From GCA-2701705 sp036163455 (GTDB taxonomy: Bacteria > Pseudomonadota > Gammaproteobacteria > GCA-002705445 > GCA-002716945), in contig JAYZKL010000014.1 of NCBI GenBank assembly GCA_036163455.1, forward strand, positions 1 through 17,343: a stretch of 17,343 nucleotides of DNA, in the 5' to 3' direction. The notes under the pieces were generated by a model. The model searched no databases, was not told the origin of the DNA, and saw nothing but the letters and a program-made list of their open reading frames with translations. Position numbers and translations under genes: made by a program. Numbering within the stretch: the first letter of the stretch is position 1; each line of letters starts with the position of its first letter. Positions 7,536 through 14,719 of this stretch are shown here, piece by piece.

Positions 7536-8768
7536 ATGATCGGAAACATATTACTAAACTTACGCTACTTACTAGCACCAATACTAATTATAGTAGCTGG
7601 TGTTGGAGTACTAATCGGCGGTGTAATGGCTTGGTTAGGCGTAGTTTTACTTTTTGTAGGTCTACTTGTAGATGTTGCAACTAAGTTTGAAACTACAGGC
7701 GTTGGGCACAATGATGATGGTACAAGCCGCGGATGGGCAACTTTCCAAAACTTGACCATGTATTTCATGTTGCCTGTATTCATTCTGTTCCAATTAGTAA
7801 TGGCATGGAGACTTTATACATTCATGGCATTAGGTGGAGCTGAAGGTGGAGTTATAATGGAACTTATACCTGGCATAATTGTTATGCATGAAGGTATAAC
7901 CGGTATTAACTTAATAGGTGCGACTTTGTCATCTGGTATCTTTATAGGTATCGGAATTATCTATGGACACGAATTATCACATACCAAAGGTTTTGGTTTT
8001 ATAATTTCGCGTACAATGATGGCTTTATCAGGTTCTGCACATTTCTGTTATGCTCACGTATACAACCATCATTTAGAACTTGGAAGTGAAGATGATCCTG
8101 CTACTGCACCACGCGGTCGTACGATTTATGGTCACTATCCACTTTCTTATTTTGGTCAATCAAAATTTTTATATAACATGGAAAAAGAAAGACTAGCTCG
8201 TATGGGCGTAGGCTTTATTTCATGGCAAAACCGTTGGATTCGTGGTTATCTACTTGCTGTTCCAACAGTTACCTTGTTCTTTATGGCAGGTGGCTGGATA
8301 GGTATGGCTTGTTTAGCTACTATCTGGGGAATTTCAAACTTCGAATTAGAAGCATTGAACTACCTTGAGCATTACGGTTTAATCCGTGTTAAAGATCAAC
8401 CAATTGATTATCGCCATAACTGGGATAATTCAACTTGTTTCACAAGCTGGTTCTTCATCGAGATTGGTCGTCAAGCTGACCACCATGATCGTGGTGAGAC
8501 CCATTTCTGGGAACTAGAAAATGTTGGTTGCCCTAACACTGGATGGGGTTACTTTGTAGTATTCTTCATCGCACTTGTACCGCCAATTTGGCACTGGTAT
8601 ATGCGTAAAAGATTAGCTGCATGGGATCAGCACTTTGCAACAGACGAGGAGCAAGCGATAGCTAGAAGAATCAACAAAGAAGTTGGTTATGAAGGCACAC
8701 CATTCGTTGGCGACATGCTAGCAGACGCTGGTAACACAGACCTTGGTTTAAGGTCAGCTAAGAAGTAA
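7536..8768 (+). CDS. AlkB/XylM-family membrane di-iron monooxygenase
   Basis: Integral inner-membrane non-haem di-iron hydroxylase (410 aa) with several hydrophobic helices (about 10-48, 72-96, 108-144, 236-268, 338-356). It shows the AlkB histidine boxes: HELSHTK (H145, H149), AHVYNHH (H174, H178, H179) followed by DPATAPRG, and NYLEHYG (H279). The third box reads GRQADHH with H316 and H317 but Gln313 where AlkB usually has His, and box 2 has Ala173 in place of the usual Glu. Family members insert O2 into C-H bonds of alkanes, aromatic methyl groups or related hydrophobic substrates. The start at 7536 is chosen because CTGGAGG lies 5 bases upstream and the first helix follows at once; an in-frame GTG 105 bases earlier lies inside the structured leader. 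First gene of an operon with a ferredoxin and a GST-like gene. The substrate is not deducible from sequence. Confidence 0.88.
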   Translation: MIGNILLNLRYLLAPILIIVAGVGVLIGGVMAWLGVVLLFVGLLVDVATKFETTGVGHNDDGTSRGWATFQNLTMYFMLPVFILFQLVMAWRLYTFMALGGAEGGVIMELIPGIIVMHEGITGINLIGATLSSGIFIGIGIIYGHELSHTKGFGFIISRTMMALSGSAHFCYAHVYNHHLELGSEDDPATAPRGRTIYGHYPLSYFGQSKFLYNMEKERLARMGVGFISWQNRWIRGYLLAVPTVTLFFMAGGWIGMACLATIWGISNFELEALNYLEHYGLIRVKDQPIDYRHNWDNSTCFTSWFFIEIGRQADHHDRGETHFWELENVGCPNTGWGYFVVFFIALVPPIWHWYMRKRLAAWDQHFATDEEQAIARRINKEVGYEGTPFVGDMLADAGNTDLGLRSAKK

Positions 8769-8785
8769 CCTAATAAAGGTTAATT

Positions 8786-8823
8786 AAGTAGGTGTCTTCC
8801 CCACAAAGGAAGGCACCTTACTT
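8786..8823 (+). promoter_or_regulatory. Strong intercistronic hairpin after the alkB-like gene
   Basis: AAGTAGGTGTCTTCC (8786-8800) pairs with the 8808-8823 arm around the 7-base loop CCACAAA, with one bulged A and one G-U pair, giving a stem of about 15 bp. No U-tract follows (the next bases are GTAAAACC), so it looks more like a 3' stabiliser, processing site or attenuator than a full terminator. It would let the monooxygenase message be more abundant than the ferredoxin-GST part. Confidence 0.6.
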
Positions 8824-8845
8824 GTAAAACCATCGGAGAAAAGAA

Positions 8846-9025
8846 ATGAAAGTTACGTATAATGCAGATGTATGTACACATGCAGGGGAGTGTGTAAAAG
8901 GCTCTCCAAATGTATTTAAAGTTGTCGATGGACAATTTGTTATAGATACATCAGCAGACAGTGAAGAAAATATCAGAGCTACAGTAGGCAATTGCCCATC
9001 TGGTGCTTTGGTAATTGAAGAATAA
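8846..9025 (+). CDS. Small single-cluster ferredoxin (divergent Fer4_19/YjdI type)
   Basis: A 59-residue protein that starts after GGAG (8835-8838). It carries C10-T-H12-x3-C16 near the start and C50-P-S-G-A-L at the end, with the NVFKVVDG segment between. This is the pattern of the divergent mono-cluster [4Fe-4S] ferredoxin family, in which only three cysteines are conserved and another residue, perhaps His12, may complete the cluster. It is cytoplasmic and acidic. Its place between the membrane di-iron monooxygenase and the GST-like gene, with a flavin reductase further down, suggests an electron carrier to the monooxygenase in place of the rubredoxin usual for AlkB. A stand-alone accessory or sensory Fe-S protein is possible. 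Confidence 0.8.
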   Translation: MKVTYNADVCTHAGECVKGSPNVFKVVDGQFVIDTSADSEENIRATVGNCPSGALVIEE

Positions 9026-9076
9026 GTTTTTAAAAACTTAGTTTAAACATTAAAACATAATAAGGGGGAAACTATT

Positions 9077-9727
9077 ATGCCAATCGGAGATCATTTAAGA
9101 GATGTCCAAGACTTTTATGGACATCCTGGTTGCCATAACACCAATGCATGCCTTATAGCTGCTGGTGAAAAAGGCGTAGATATCAACGCTCATGTTGTTT
9201 CAGACTGGGGCGCTGGTTCGGAAATCCGTAGTATGACACCTTTAGGAATAGGACCTGTTCTTAAAGACCGTGCATGTACCAATTATGGAATTATTGCATG
9301 TCTATCTTACATCGATGACAAAGGCTTTGGCCCATCACTTGTACACAGAAATGGTGTTACAAGAGCTCGTATGTGGAGAGAAGTAAGTGTTGCTGCGCAA
9401 ACTGATTGTAGTGATGATGCATCTCTTGCTGCTTCATTAGATCAGCTTGAAGAAACTCTTGGTAGTTCTTTAGGCAATATGAGAGGAGACTATGTATGTG
9501 GACAATATACACTTGCTGACTGTGCGTGGGCTGGTGTATGTCAAGTTGCAAACAATAATGGTAAAGGAAATGCTGTAAGTTCAAGAGCCCGTGTCAACAA
9601 ATGGTTCGGTGCTGTACAATCACATCCTTCAACCAGTAAAGAGTCTATTAATCCATTCTCTTGCATGTGCACAAAAGCAGATGCTGATGGTGGTACAATT
9701 AGAAACATTGCAATTAACGCTGGTTAA
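9077..9727 (+). CDS. Cysteine-rich glutathione S-transferase-like protein
   Basis: A 216-residue soluble protein. The N-terminal third fits a GST thioredoxin-like domain: FYGHPGCHNTNAC (13-25) in the beta1-alpha1 position and MTPLGIGPVL (53-62) matching the NPxGxVPvL cis-proline segment. The C-terminal part has the GST helical-domain motif YVCGQYTLADCAWAG (139-153) and a later NKWFGAVQSHPS. There are ten cysteines (19, 25, 67, 75, 111, 141, 149, 155, 196, 198), many for a GST. The start follows AAGGGGG (9061-9067) with a 9-base spacer, and a strong terminator follows the stop. As third gene of the monooxygenase operon it may conjugate or rearrange a reactive product such as an epoxide or aldehyde, as GSTs do in isoprene degradation clusters. 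That role is inference. It may instead bind metal or be a redox protein. Confidence 0.65.
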   Translation: MPIGDHLRDVQDFYGHPGCHNTNACLIAAGEKGVDINAHVVSDWGAGSEIRSMTPLGIGPVLKDRACTNYGIIACLSYIDDKGFGPSLVHRNGVTRARMWREVSVAAQTDCSDDASLAASLDQLEETLGSSLGNMRGDYVCGQYTLADCAWAGVCQVANNNGKGNAVSSRARVNKWFGAVQSHPSTSKESINPFSCMCTKADADGGTIRNIAINAG

Positions 9728-9758
9728 TTTTTAACTAGTATTAATTCTAGTTTAAGAG

Positions 9759-9790
9759 ACCTCAATTTTTTAATTGAGGTTTCTTTTTTT
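9759..9790 (+). terminator. Rho-independent terminator of the alkB-ferredoxin-GST operon
   Basis: ACCTCAATT (9759-9767) pairs perfectly with AATTGAGGT (9772-9780) around a 4-base loop, followed by TTCTTTTTTT (9781-9790). A smaller inverted repeat (ACTAG...CTAGT, about 9733-9751) precedes it. It separates the operon from the reductase gene 50 bases on. Confidence 0.88.
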
Positions 9791-9840
9791 ATGCCGAAAT
9801 GCTATGTTGATTGTGCTAATATTTTTGAAAATTTCGATTT

Positions 9841-10935
9841 ATGGTAAACCTATATAAATATTTATGGTTCTATGGCAAGAAGCCAAAAGATAGCTATGTA
9901 ACTGTGCTACCTGCCAATAAAAAAATTTTTGTAAAACATAACCAAAGTATTTTAACTGCTGCATTAGAACAAGGATTAGATTGGCCACACGATTGTAAGT
10001 TTGGGACCTGTAGCTCATGCAAATGTAAATTAGTAAATGGTAAAATAAAACCCACCTCAGATTATTCATACACTCTATCAAAAGAAGAATTAAATAATGA
10101 TTATGTTTTGGCATGCCAAGCTCGAGCTACCATGGACTGTACCATTGAAGTTGAATTAGGGGATTTAGAAGAGAGACCTTTGGCTAAAAAAAATAATGCT
10201 TTAATAAAAAGTGCTGAAATGTTAACCAGCGATATTATGAAAATTATAATTCAAACAGATGTCGAAGTTGAGCATACTGCTATTGCAGGTATGTGGGCAG
10301 AATTATCTATACCTGGCTTAGATAGACCTCGATCATATTCTTATGCCTCTGCACCACACAAAGAAAACCCAAATGAATTTACATTTTTCATTAGAAAAGT
10401 ACCAGGAGGAAAATTTACAGAATGGTTATTTGATGAAAATAGAGATCAAAATGAAAACTTAACCATACACGGACCTTTCGGTTCATTCTATTTAAGACAA
10501 AAACAAGCTCCATTTATTTGTATTGCAGGAGGAAGTGGTCTTGCGCCAATAAAAGCATTGTTAGAAGATGCAGCTGAAAAGCAAATTGAAAGAGATGTAA
10601 TTTTTTTATTTGGAGCTAGGACTCAAGATGATCTTTATTGTGTAGATGAATTAAATGAAGTAAAAAATAAATGGAACAAAAGCGTTAATTTTGATTTTAT
10701 ACCTGTACTGAATATGGAACCCGAAGGAAGTAATTGGACGGGTGCAAGAGGTTTAGTAACTGACTTTTTTGAAGAAGAATATATTAAAAAACAAGGTATA
10801 GATATTAGTGGCTGGCAGGCCTATTTATGTGGTCCTCCACCAATGGTCGATGCCGCCCAAGAGGTTCTTGAGAAAAACGGAATTAATCTCAAAGAGATAT
10901 TTTTTGATAAATTTACTGATGAAAGTAACAAATAA
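9841..10935 (+). CDS. XylA-type ferredoxin-NAD(P)H oxidoreductase (electron transfer component)
   Basis: Cytoplasmic 364-residue reductase that carries electrons from NAD(P)H through FAD to a plant-type [2Fe-2S] cluster and on to an oxygenase. The N-terminal domain (about 18-108) has ligands C52, C57, C60 and C92. The FAD domain shows RPRSYSYAS (163-171), the pyridine-nucleotide domain GGSGLAPI (230-237), and the C-terminal CGPPPM (330-335) is diagnostic. Cluster-first order matches XylA of xylene monooxygenase, MMO component C and benzoate dioxygenase reductases, rather than AlkT rubredoxin reductase. It lies downstream of the monooxygenase operon but behind its own terminator, so it likely has a separate promoter; only a weak TAATAT (9817-9822) was seen. 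There is no clear Shine-Dalgarno before the ATG, so expression may be modest. Likely partner is the AlkB-like enzyme. Confidence 0.88.
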   Translation: MVNLYKYLWFYGKKPKDSYVTVLPANKKIFVKHNQSILTAALEQGLDWPHDCKFGTCSSCKCKLVNGKIKPTSDYSYTLSKEELNNDYVLACQARATMDCTIEVELGDLEERPLAKKNNALIKSAEMLTSDIMKIIIQTDVEVEHTAIAGMWAELSIPGLDRPRSYSYASAPHKENPNEFTFFIRKVPGGKFTEWLFDENRDQNENLTIHGPFGSFYLRQKQAPFICIAGGSGLAPIKALLEDAAEKQIERDVIFLFGARTQDDLYCVDELNEVKNKWNKSVNFDFIPVLNMEPEGSNWTGARGLVTDFFEEEYIKKQGIDISGWQAYLCGPPPMVDAAQEVLEKNGINLKEIFFDKFTDESNK

Positions 10936-10997
10936 GGCAGTTTTGCCAATATATCTCCATTTTTAGCCATTTTTTACACCAAAATAAGTATTTAATG

Positions 10998-11065
10998 TTT
11001 ACATCAAAATTAAACTGTATTACTTTAGTAAGACGGTAAATGGGTATAGTATTTATTACTATATC
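10998..11065 (+). promoter_or_regulatory. Possible promoter and leader hairpin before the small membrane protein
   Basis: TTTACA (10998-11003) lies 17 bases before TACTTT (11021-11026), a weak -10. Downstream a 9-bp stem with one G-U pair joins 11043-11051 (GGTATAGTA) and 11057-11065 (TACTATATC) over the loop TTTAT. TATAGT within the stem (11045-11050) is an alternative -10, but without a good -35. Confidence 0.35.
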
Positions 11066-11095
11066 GTTAAATGCTAATAAAGAGGAGAGTAAATT

Positions 11096-11365
11096 ATGGG
11101 ATTTCTATTCGGTAAAACAGCTCAAGGCACGTATGTGATGGTAGCGTTTTGGATAGCGTGTTACTACTTCTTCAGCAGCATGTTTCCGGGTTTCAGTTTT
11201 GCAGTCGGCTCAATGGCTGGCGCTAACTGGCCAGCGGCATTATTGATAGGTTTTCTATTGATAGTGGCTAATATGATCAGTGTATACTTGTTCATAAAAG
11301 TTGCTGGTAACAGACCTTGGGAATGGTTTGAAGATGGAAACTACGGACCAGGAGATGAGGGGTAA
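11096..11365 (+). CDS. Small two-helix membrane protein of unknown function
   Basis: An 89-residue protein I do not recognise as a named family. Two hydrophobic segments (about 13-36 and 46-70) are joined by a short FPGFSF...GANWP loop, followed by a cytosolic or periplasmic tail rich in Trp, Gly and acids (NRPWEWFEDGNYGPGDEG). Ribosome binding site AGAGGAGAG sits upstream of the ATG. It has its own leader and a hairpin after it, and lies between the XylA-type reductase and the FadL-like porin. That position suggests a small accessory subunit or transporter partner for the oxidation module, but no conserved catalytic or metal-binding motif is visible. Real-gene call rests on open frame, strong ribosome binding site and sensible membrane topology. 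Confidence 0.7.
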   Translation: MGFLFGKTAQGTYVMVAFWIACYYFFSSMFPGFSFAVGSMAGANWPAALLIGFLLIVANMISVYLFIKVAGNRPWEWFEDGNYGPGDEG

Positions 11366-11382
11366 ACGAATTTGAAAACTTT

Positions 11383-11415
11383 TGTATATCCGTTTTTGGG
11401 TATACAGGGTTTTTA
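11383..11415 (+). terminator. Probable terminator after the small membrane protein gene
   Basis: TGTATATCC (11383-11391) pairs with GGGTATACA (11398-11406) with one G-U pair and a 6-base loop, followed by GGGTTTTT. The U-run is short, so read-through towards the porin gene is possible. The rest of 11366-11560 has a G-run (11463-11469), a small AGGG/CCCT hairpin (11503-11515) and a TA repeat, but no promoter I trust. Confidence 0.5.
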
Positions 11416-11529
11416 GATACTTACGTAAAATAATAAAAAGGTCTTATTGAGGGACTTACAGTAGGGGGGAGAAAATAAATCATTTTTTATTTACTTCTAT
11501 AAAGGGAAAAACCCTACAACTTTAAGACG

Positions 11530-11544
11530 TTATATATATATATA
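11530..11544 (+). repeat. TA dinucleotide repeat upstream of the porin start
   Basis: An uninterrupted run of about seven TA units ends 7 bases before the GAGGGA ribosome binding site (11548-11553). Such tracts can change length by slippage and alter promoter or leader geometry; variation is not demonstrated here. Confidence 0.5.
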
Positions 11545-11560
11545 AATGAGGGAAAATTAT

Positions 11561-13081
11561 ATGAAAACTCAAAGAAAGAGCGATTGGAAGCTAGGAGCAG
11601 CGGTAGGTACAGCCTTATCGTTAGGATCAGCTGGCGCAGTCGCTGGACCGCATGGGTTTGATCTACACAACGTATTTCATGGTGCGTCTGCTTCATTTGC
11701 AGGTACCAGTATTGCGCATGTAGAAGATCCCGTTTCTGCGGTATTTGGTAACCCTGCAACATTAACAACCTACTACGGTGGGACTAAGTTTATGTTTGGG
11801 GCTACTTTTTATATGCCTCGTGCTCGTATGCAGCATGATGGCTCGGCAGGTTACGCTGTCGGCGAAGCTACGTCATTGGTAAAAATGAGTTCAGCTAACA
11901 GTAGAGCCTTGGCGGCTTCTGGTGGCTACGCATTTGATGCTATGTCTAAAGCTGATGTGTATGCGGTACCAACAGTTGCTGTAACTCAAGACTTAAGTGG
12001 TCTTGGAATACCAGTAGTACTTGGTGTCGGTGTTTCAGCAACATCAGGTATTGGTGTTGATTACAAACACAATTCAAACTCATTAGGTGCAGCAGCAGAA
12101 CTGATCAACCTTGGTGTAAACGCAGGTGTAGGTATGCACTTGACACCAAATATTGATGTTGGTCTGTCAATGACAATTACATACGCTATGTTAGAAGCAG
12201 GTTTAACTGGTTCTGGCGGTATGACTCATGATATTGGTTTCAGAGGTACTTTAGGTACTCGTATGAAAGTAAGCCCGAATATGACGGCTGCACTTTATGT
12301 ACAATCTGAACAACCACATGAGTATGACAACTTGCATGTTACAAGTATGCATGGCAAAACTGGTCTTGATTCACTAGCTGGTTCAGGATCATTCTTCCCA
12401 TCAGTTAATGATGGCATGGTTTGTAATCAAACATCAGGTAGTGTATGTAGACAAGATGTTAGAGTAGAACAACCTTGGAACATAGGTCTGGGTCTAGCTT
12501 ACGATGGTTTAATGAACGGTAACCTTTTGGTTATGGCTGATTTTACACGTAAGAAATGGTCAGATGCTCGTTTCTGGAATGAGTTCTACGGAGACCAAGA
12601 TGTTTATTCAGTAGGTCTTCAATTAACCCAAGGTCCAATAAAATGGAGACTTGGATATGGCTATGCCGACGATCCGTTATTGGATGCAGTAGGTGATGGT
12701 GTACAAATTGCGACAATTGGTGGTGTTAATACAGATGGTACAACTTATACTTCACCTATGTATCCACTATTCATGTCGTATTTCCAAGCTATGGAAACAC
12801 CAGTTATATACAAACACCGTATAGCAGCAGGGGTTGGAATCGATGGATTCTTAGCTCCAATCTTAAACCTTGATCTTCACGTTGCATTCCAACTTGAAGA
12901 AGAAAAGTGTTTTGGTGCTAACCAATCCGGTGTTACAAGTAGATGGGCAGGTGGTAGTTCATCAGTAAGAGGAACCGCTCTAACAGGTGGTTTAGCTCAT
13001 GCTGGTTGTGCTTCGTCTGACCATTCGAAAGCAACAGTTTCTTCATTCCACTTAGGTGGAGCTCTAACTTGGAGCTTCTAA
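11561..13081 (+). CDS. FadL/TodX-family outer-membrane hydrophobic-substrate channel
   Basis: A 506-residue outer-membrane beta-barrel protein. A Sec signal peptide (1-28, ending GAVA) leads to the mature N-terminus GPHGFDLHNVFHGA; the following AGTSIAHVEDPVSAVFGNPATL is the FadL/OMPP1 plug motif ending in the conserved NPA (71-73). Alternating amphipathic strands rich in Gly and aromatics fill the rest, and the chain ends in TWSF with the C-terminal Phe used by the BAM machinery. FadL relatives (TodX, XylN, AlkL-like in role) admit alkanes, aromatics or fatty acids. Start 11561 is preferred over an in-frame ATG 15 bases earlier because GAGGGA is 7 bases upstream and the signal peptide follows directly. 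It probably supplies the hydrophobic substrate of the AlkB-like enzyme. Confidence 0.88.
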   Translation: MKTQRKSDWKLGAAVGTALSLGSAGAVAGPHGFDLHNVFHGASASFAGTSIAHVEDPVSAVFGNPATLTTYYGGTKFMFGATFYMPRARMQHDGSAGYAVGEATSLVKMSSANSRALAASGGYAFDAMSKADVYAVPTVAVTQDLSGLGIPVVLGVGVSATSGIGVDYKHNSNSLGAAAELINLGVNAGVGMHLTPNIDVGLSMTITYAMLEAGLTGSGGMTHDIGFRGTLGTRMKVSPNMTAALYVQSEQPHEYDNLHVTSMHGKTGLDSLAGSGSFFPSVNDGMVCNQTSGSVCRQDVRVEQPWNIGLGLAYDGLMNGNLLVMADFTRKKWSDARFWNEFYGDQDVYSVGLQLTQGPIKWRLGYGYADDPLLDAVGDGVQIATIGGVNTDGTTYTSPMYPLFMSYFQAMETPVIYKHRIAAGVGIDGFLAPILNLDLHVAFQLEEEKCFGANQSGVTSRWAGGSSSVRGTALTGGLAHAGCASSDHSKATVSSFHLGGALTWSF

Positions 13082-13110
13082 TCTCTGTGATTGAAGATAC
13101 AAAAAAAGTG

Positions 13111-13136
13111 AGAGGGTCATTTAATTATGACCCTCT
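13111..13136 (+). terminator. Perfect hairpin between the porin and mtoX genes
   Basis: AGAGGGTCAT (13111-13120) pairs perfectly with ATGACCCTCT (13127-13136) over the loop TTAATT. On the plus strand only TGTT follows, so termination is probably partial and mtoX may receive read-through from the porin gene. On the minus strand the stem is followed by a T7 run, which would stop antisense transcripts. Confidence 0.6.
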
Positions 13137-13186
13137 TGTTAAATTTAAATTTAATAGAAGAAAACAAACATAGGAGCGCGCAAAAA

Positions 13187-14569
13187 ATGAAAATAAGGAA
13201 ACTTACTTCAATGTTCTATGGTATGTTGATGTCTAGCTTTCTAGCATTAGTGCTAGTTCCAACGCATGCAATTTCAGATGAAACCTGCATGTCGCCGTAC
13301 ATGGCTAAAATCGTTGGCCAAGAAGATTACGTATATGTATGGACTTTAGGTCAAGTTGGTGTTGGTGATGAACAAGATAAACTGGTAACTATATCAGTTA
13401 ATCCAGCTTCTCCACACTACGGTAACGTAATCGGACATTCTTCAGTTGGGGGTCGTAATGAGGCACATCACTCAGGTTTTACTGATGATAGGCATTATCT
13501 ATGGGCTGCAACTCTAGATACCAGTAAAATATTCATTTTTGATGTCCACTCTAATCCTTCTAAACCAAGACTTCACAAAGTTATAACTGACTTTGTAAAA
13601 GCTAGTGGAGGAATTGTTGGACCACACACAACATATGCTTTACCAGGAAGAATGATGATTTCTGGTCTTTCTAACAACCAAGACTTTGGTGGTAGAACTG
13701 CACTTGTTGAATATACTAACGACGGAACATATGTTGCAACACATCATATGCCACATGACGAAAATCTAATGGGTGCTGTGAAAACAGGACAAATTGCTGA
13801 TGGTTATGGGTATGATGTTCGTGCATTACCAAGAAGAAACGTAATGATCACATCTTCATTTACAGGATGGAATAATTACATGATGAATCTTGGAAAACTT
13901 ATGGGCGATGCTGAAGCGATGAAACGTTTTGGTAACACCGTTGTAGTTTGGGATTTACATTCACGTAAACCTAGAAAAATTTTTGATGTACCGGGTTCAC
14001 CGTTAGAAATACGTTGTGCTTGGGGTTCACAAAATAACTATTGTTTCACAACAACAGCACTTACATCACAAATATGGCTGATTTATGAAAAAGATAATGA
14101 CTGGCATACAGAAGCTGTAGGTACTATTGCTGATCCATCTAAAATTCCTTTACCTGTTGATATTTCAATATCAGCTGATGACAAACATCTTTGGGTAAAC
14201 ACTTGGAATGATGGAAAAACAAGAGTCTATGATATTTCGAACCCACATAATGCTGTTTTAGCTTATGAGCACCAAATTGGTGACCAAGTAAATATGTTAT
14301 CTCAAAGTTGGGATGGAAAACGTGTTTACTTTACATCATCGCTTTTGGCGAATTGGGATAAACCTGATGAAACAGGTGGTGAAGGAAAAGAGGGTATACC
14401 TCAGTTCTTTAAAGCCTTTCATTGGGATGGTAATAGTTTAAGCCATCAATTTACTATTGATTTTGGTGCTGAAAAACTTGGAATGCCTCATCAAATGAGA
14501 TTTGGTGCGTATTCTCTGTATGCAAAAACACCAGAAAATAGTAAAAATTTGGCAGAACTTAGCCAATAA
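13187..14569 (+). CDS. mtoX: Periplasmic methanethiol oxidase, SBP56 (selenium-binding protein) family
   Basis: A 460-residue exported copper-type enzyme. The Sec signal peptide (about 1-28, ending THA) is followed by a beta-propeller of the SBP56 family. Family landmarks include HHSGF (94-98), WAATLDTSKIFIFDV, GPHTTY (146-151), EIRCAWG (274-280), the block LPVDISISADDKHLWVNTWNDGKTRVYDI (322-350), LSQSWDGKRVYFTSSL (371-386) and the C-terminal PHQMRF (434-439). Bacterial members oxidise methanethiol with O2 to formaldehyde, H2S and H2O2. The next gene combines SCO1 and MauG domains, the same two functions reported next to mtoX in Hyphomicrobium, which supports the assignment over a general selenium-binding role. 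Start 13187 follows AGGAG (13172-13176) and begins the signal peptide; an in-frame ATG at 13127 lies inside the preceding hairpin stem. Confidence 0.88.
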   Translation: MKIRKLTSMFYGMLMSSFLALVLVPTHAISDETCMSPYMAKIVGQEDYVYVWTLGQVGVGDEQDKLVTISVNPASPHYGNVIGHSSVGGRNEAHHSGFTDDRHYLWAATLDTSKIFIFDVHSNPSKPRLHKVITDFVKASGGIVGPHTTYALPGRMMISGLSNNQDFGGRTALVEYTNDGTYVATHHMPHDENLMGAVKTGQIADGYGYDVRALPRRNVMITSSFTGWNNYMMNLGKLMGDAEAMKRFGNTVVVWDLHSRKPRKIFDVPGSPLEIRCAWGSQNNYCFTTTALTSQIWLIYEKDNDWHTEAVGTIADPSKIPLPVDISISADDKHLWVNTWNDGKTRVYDISNPHNAVLAYEHQIGDQVNMLSQSWDGKRVYFTSSLLANWDKPDETGGEGKEGIPQFFKAFHWDGNSLSHQFTIDFGAEKLGMPHQMRFGAYSLYAKTPENSKNLAELSQ

Positions 14570-14581
14570 AATTCGGTCATA

Positions 14582-14614
14582 GTTATTAGAACACCCTCAT
14601 TGGTGGTTAATAAC
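14582..14614 (+). other. Inverted repeat in the mtoX 3' region
   Basis: GTTATTA (14582-14588) pairs with TAATAAC (14608-14614), enclosing an inner CACC/GGTG stem (14592-14595 with 14602-14605). It lies just before the strong terminator and may protect the 3' end of the message. Confidence 0.4.
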
Positions 14615-14635
14615 GTAATATGGCTGTAACGTAAG

Positions 14636-14668
14636 GGCCACTTACCTCAAGTAAGTGGCCTTTTTTTT
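14636..14668 (+). terminator. Strong rho-independent terminator after mtoX
   Basis: GGCCACTTAC (14636-14645) pairs perfectly with GTAAGTGGCC (14651-14660) over a 5-base loop, followed by eight T residues (14661-14668). It isolates mtoX from the SCO1-MauG gene, which must rely on read-through or its own promoter. Confidence 0.92.
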
Positions 14669-14719
14669 ATGTCTAATAGATTAAAAACTCATTTAAAATC
14701 ATGTAAAGTATATAACCAT

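Noticed and set aside
7536..8768. Fatty acid desaturase instead of monooxygenase
   Set aside because: The NYLEHYG element, HELSHTK, AHVYNHH with DPATAPRG, and the LVPPIW ending are AlkB-type features, and reductase and porin partners fit a hydroxylase. The QxxHH box alone does not outweigh these.
9357..9584. Antisense open frames inside real genes, such as this one within the GST-like gene, 7565-7783 in alkB and 9839-10114 in the reductase
   Set aside because: They lack ribosome binding sites and family features and lie opposite well-supported coding sequence.
13127..13186. Upstream ATG start for mtoX
   Set aside because: The ATG forms part of the perfect hairpin stem at 13111-13136 and would put 20 extra residues before a clear signal peptide that follows AGGAG.
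13187..14569. Selenoprotein or selenium-transport function
   Set aside because: The family name is historical; no in-frame UGA is present, and the neighbouring SCO1-MauG gene fits the copper-dependent methanethiol oxidase group.
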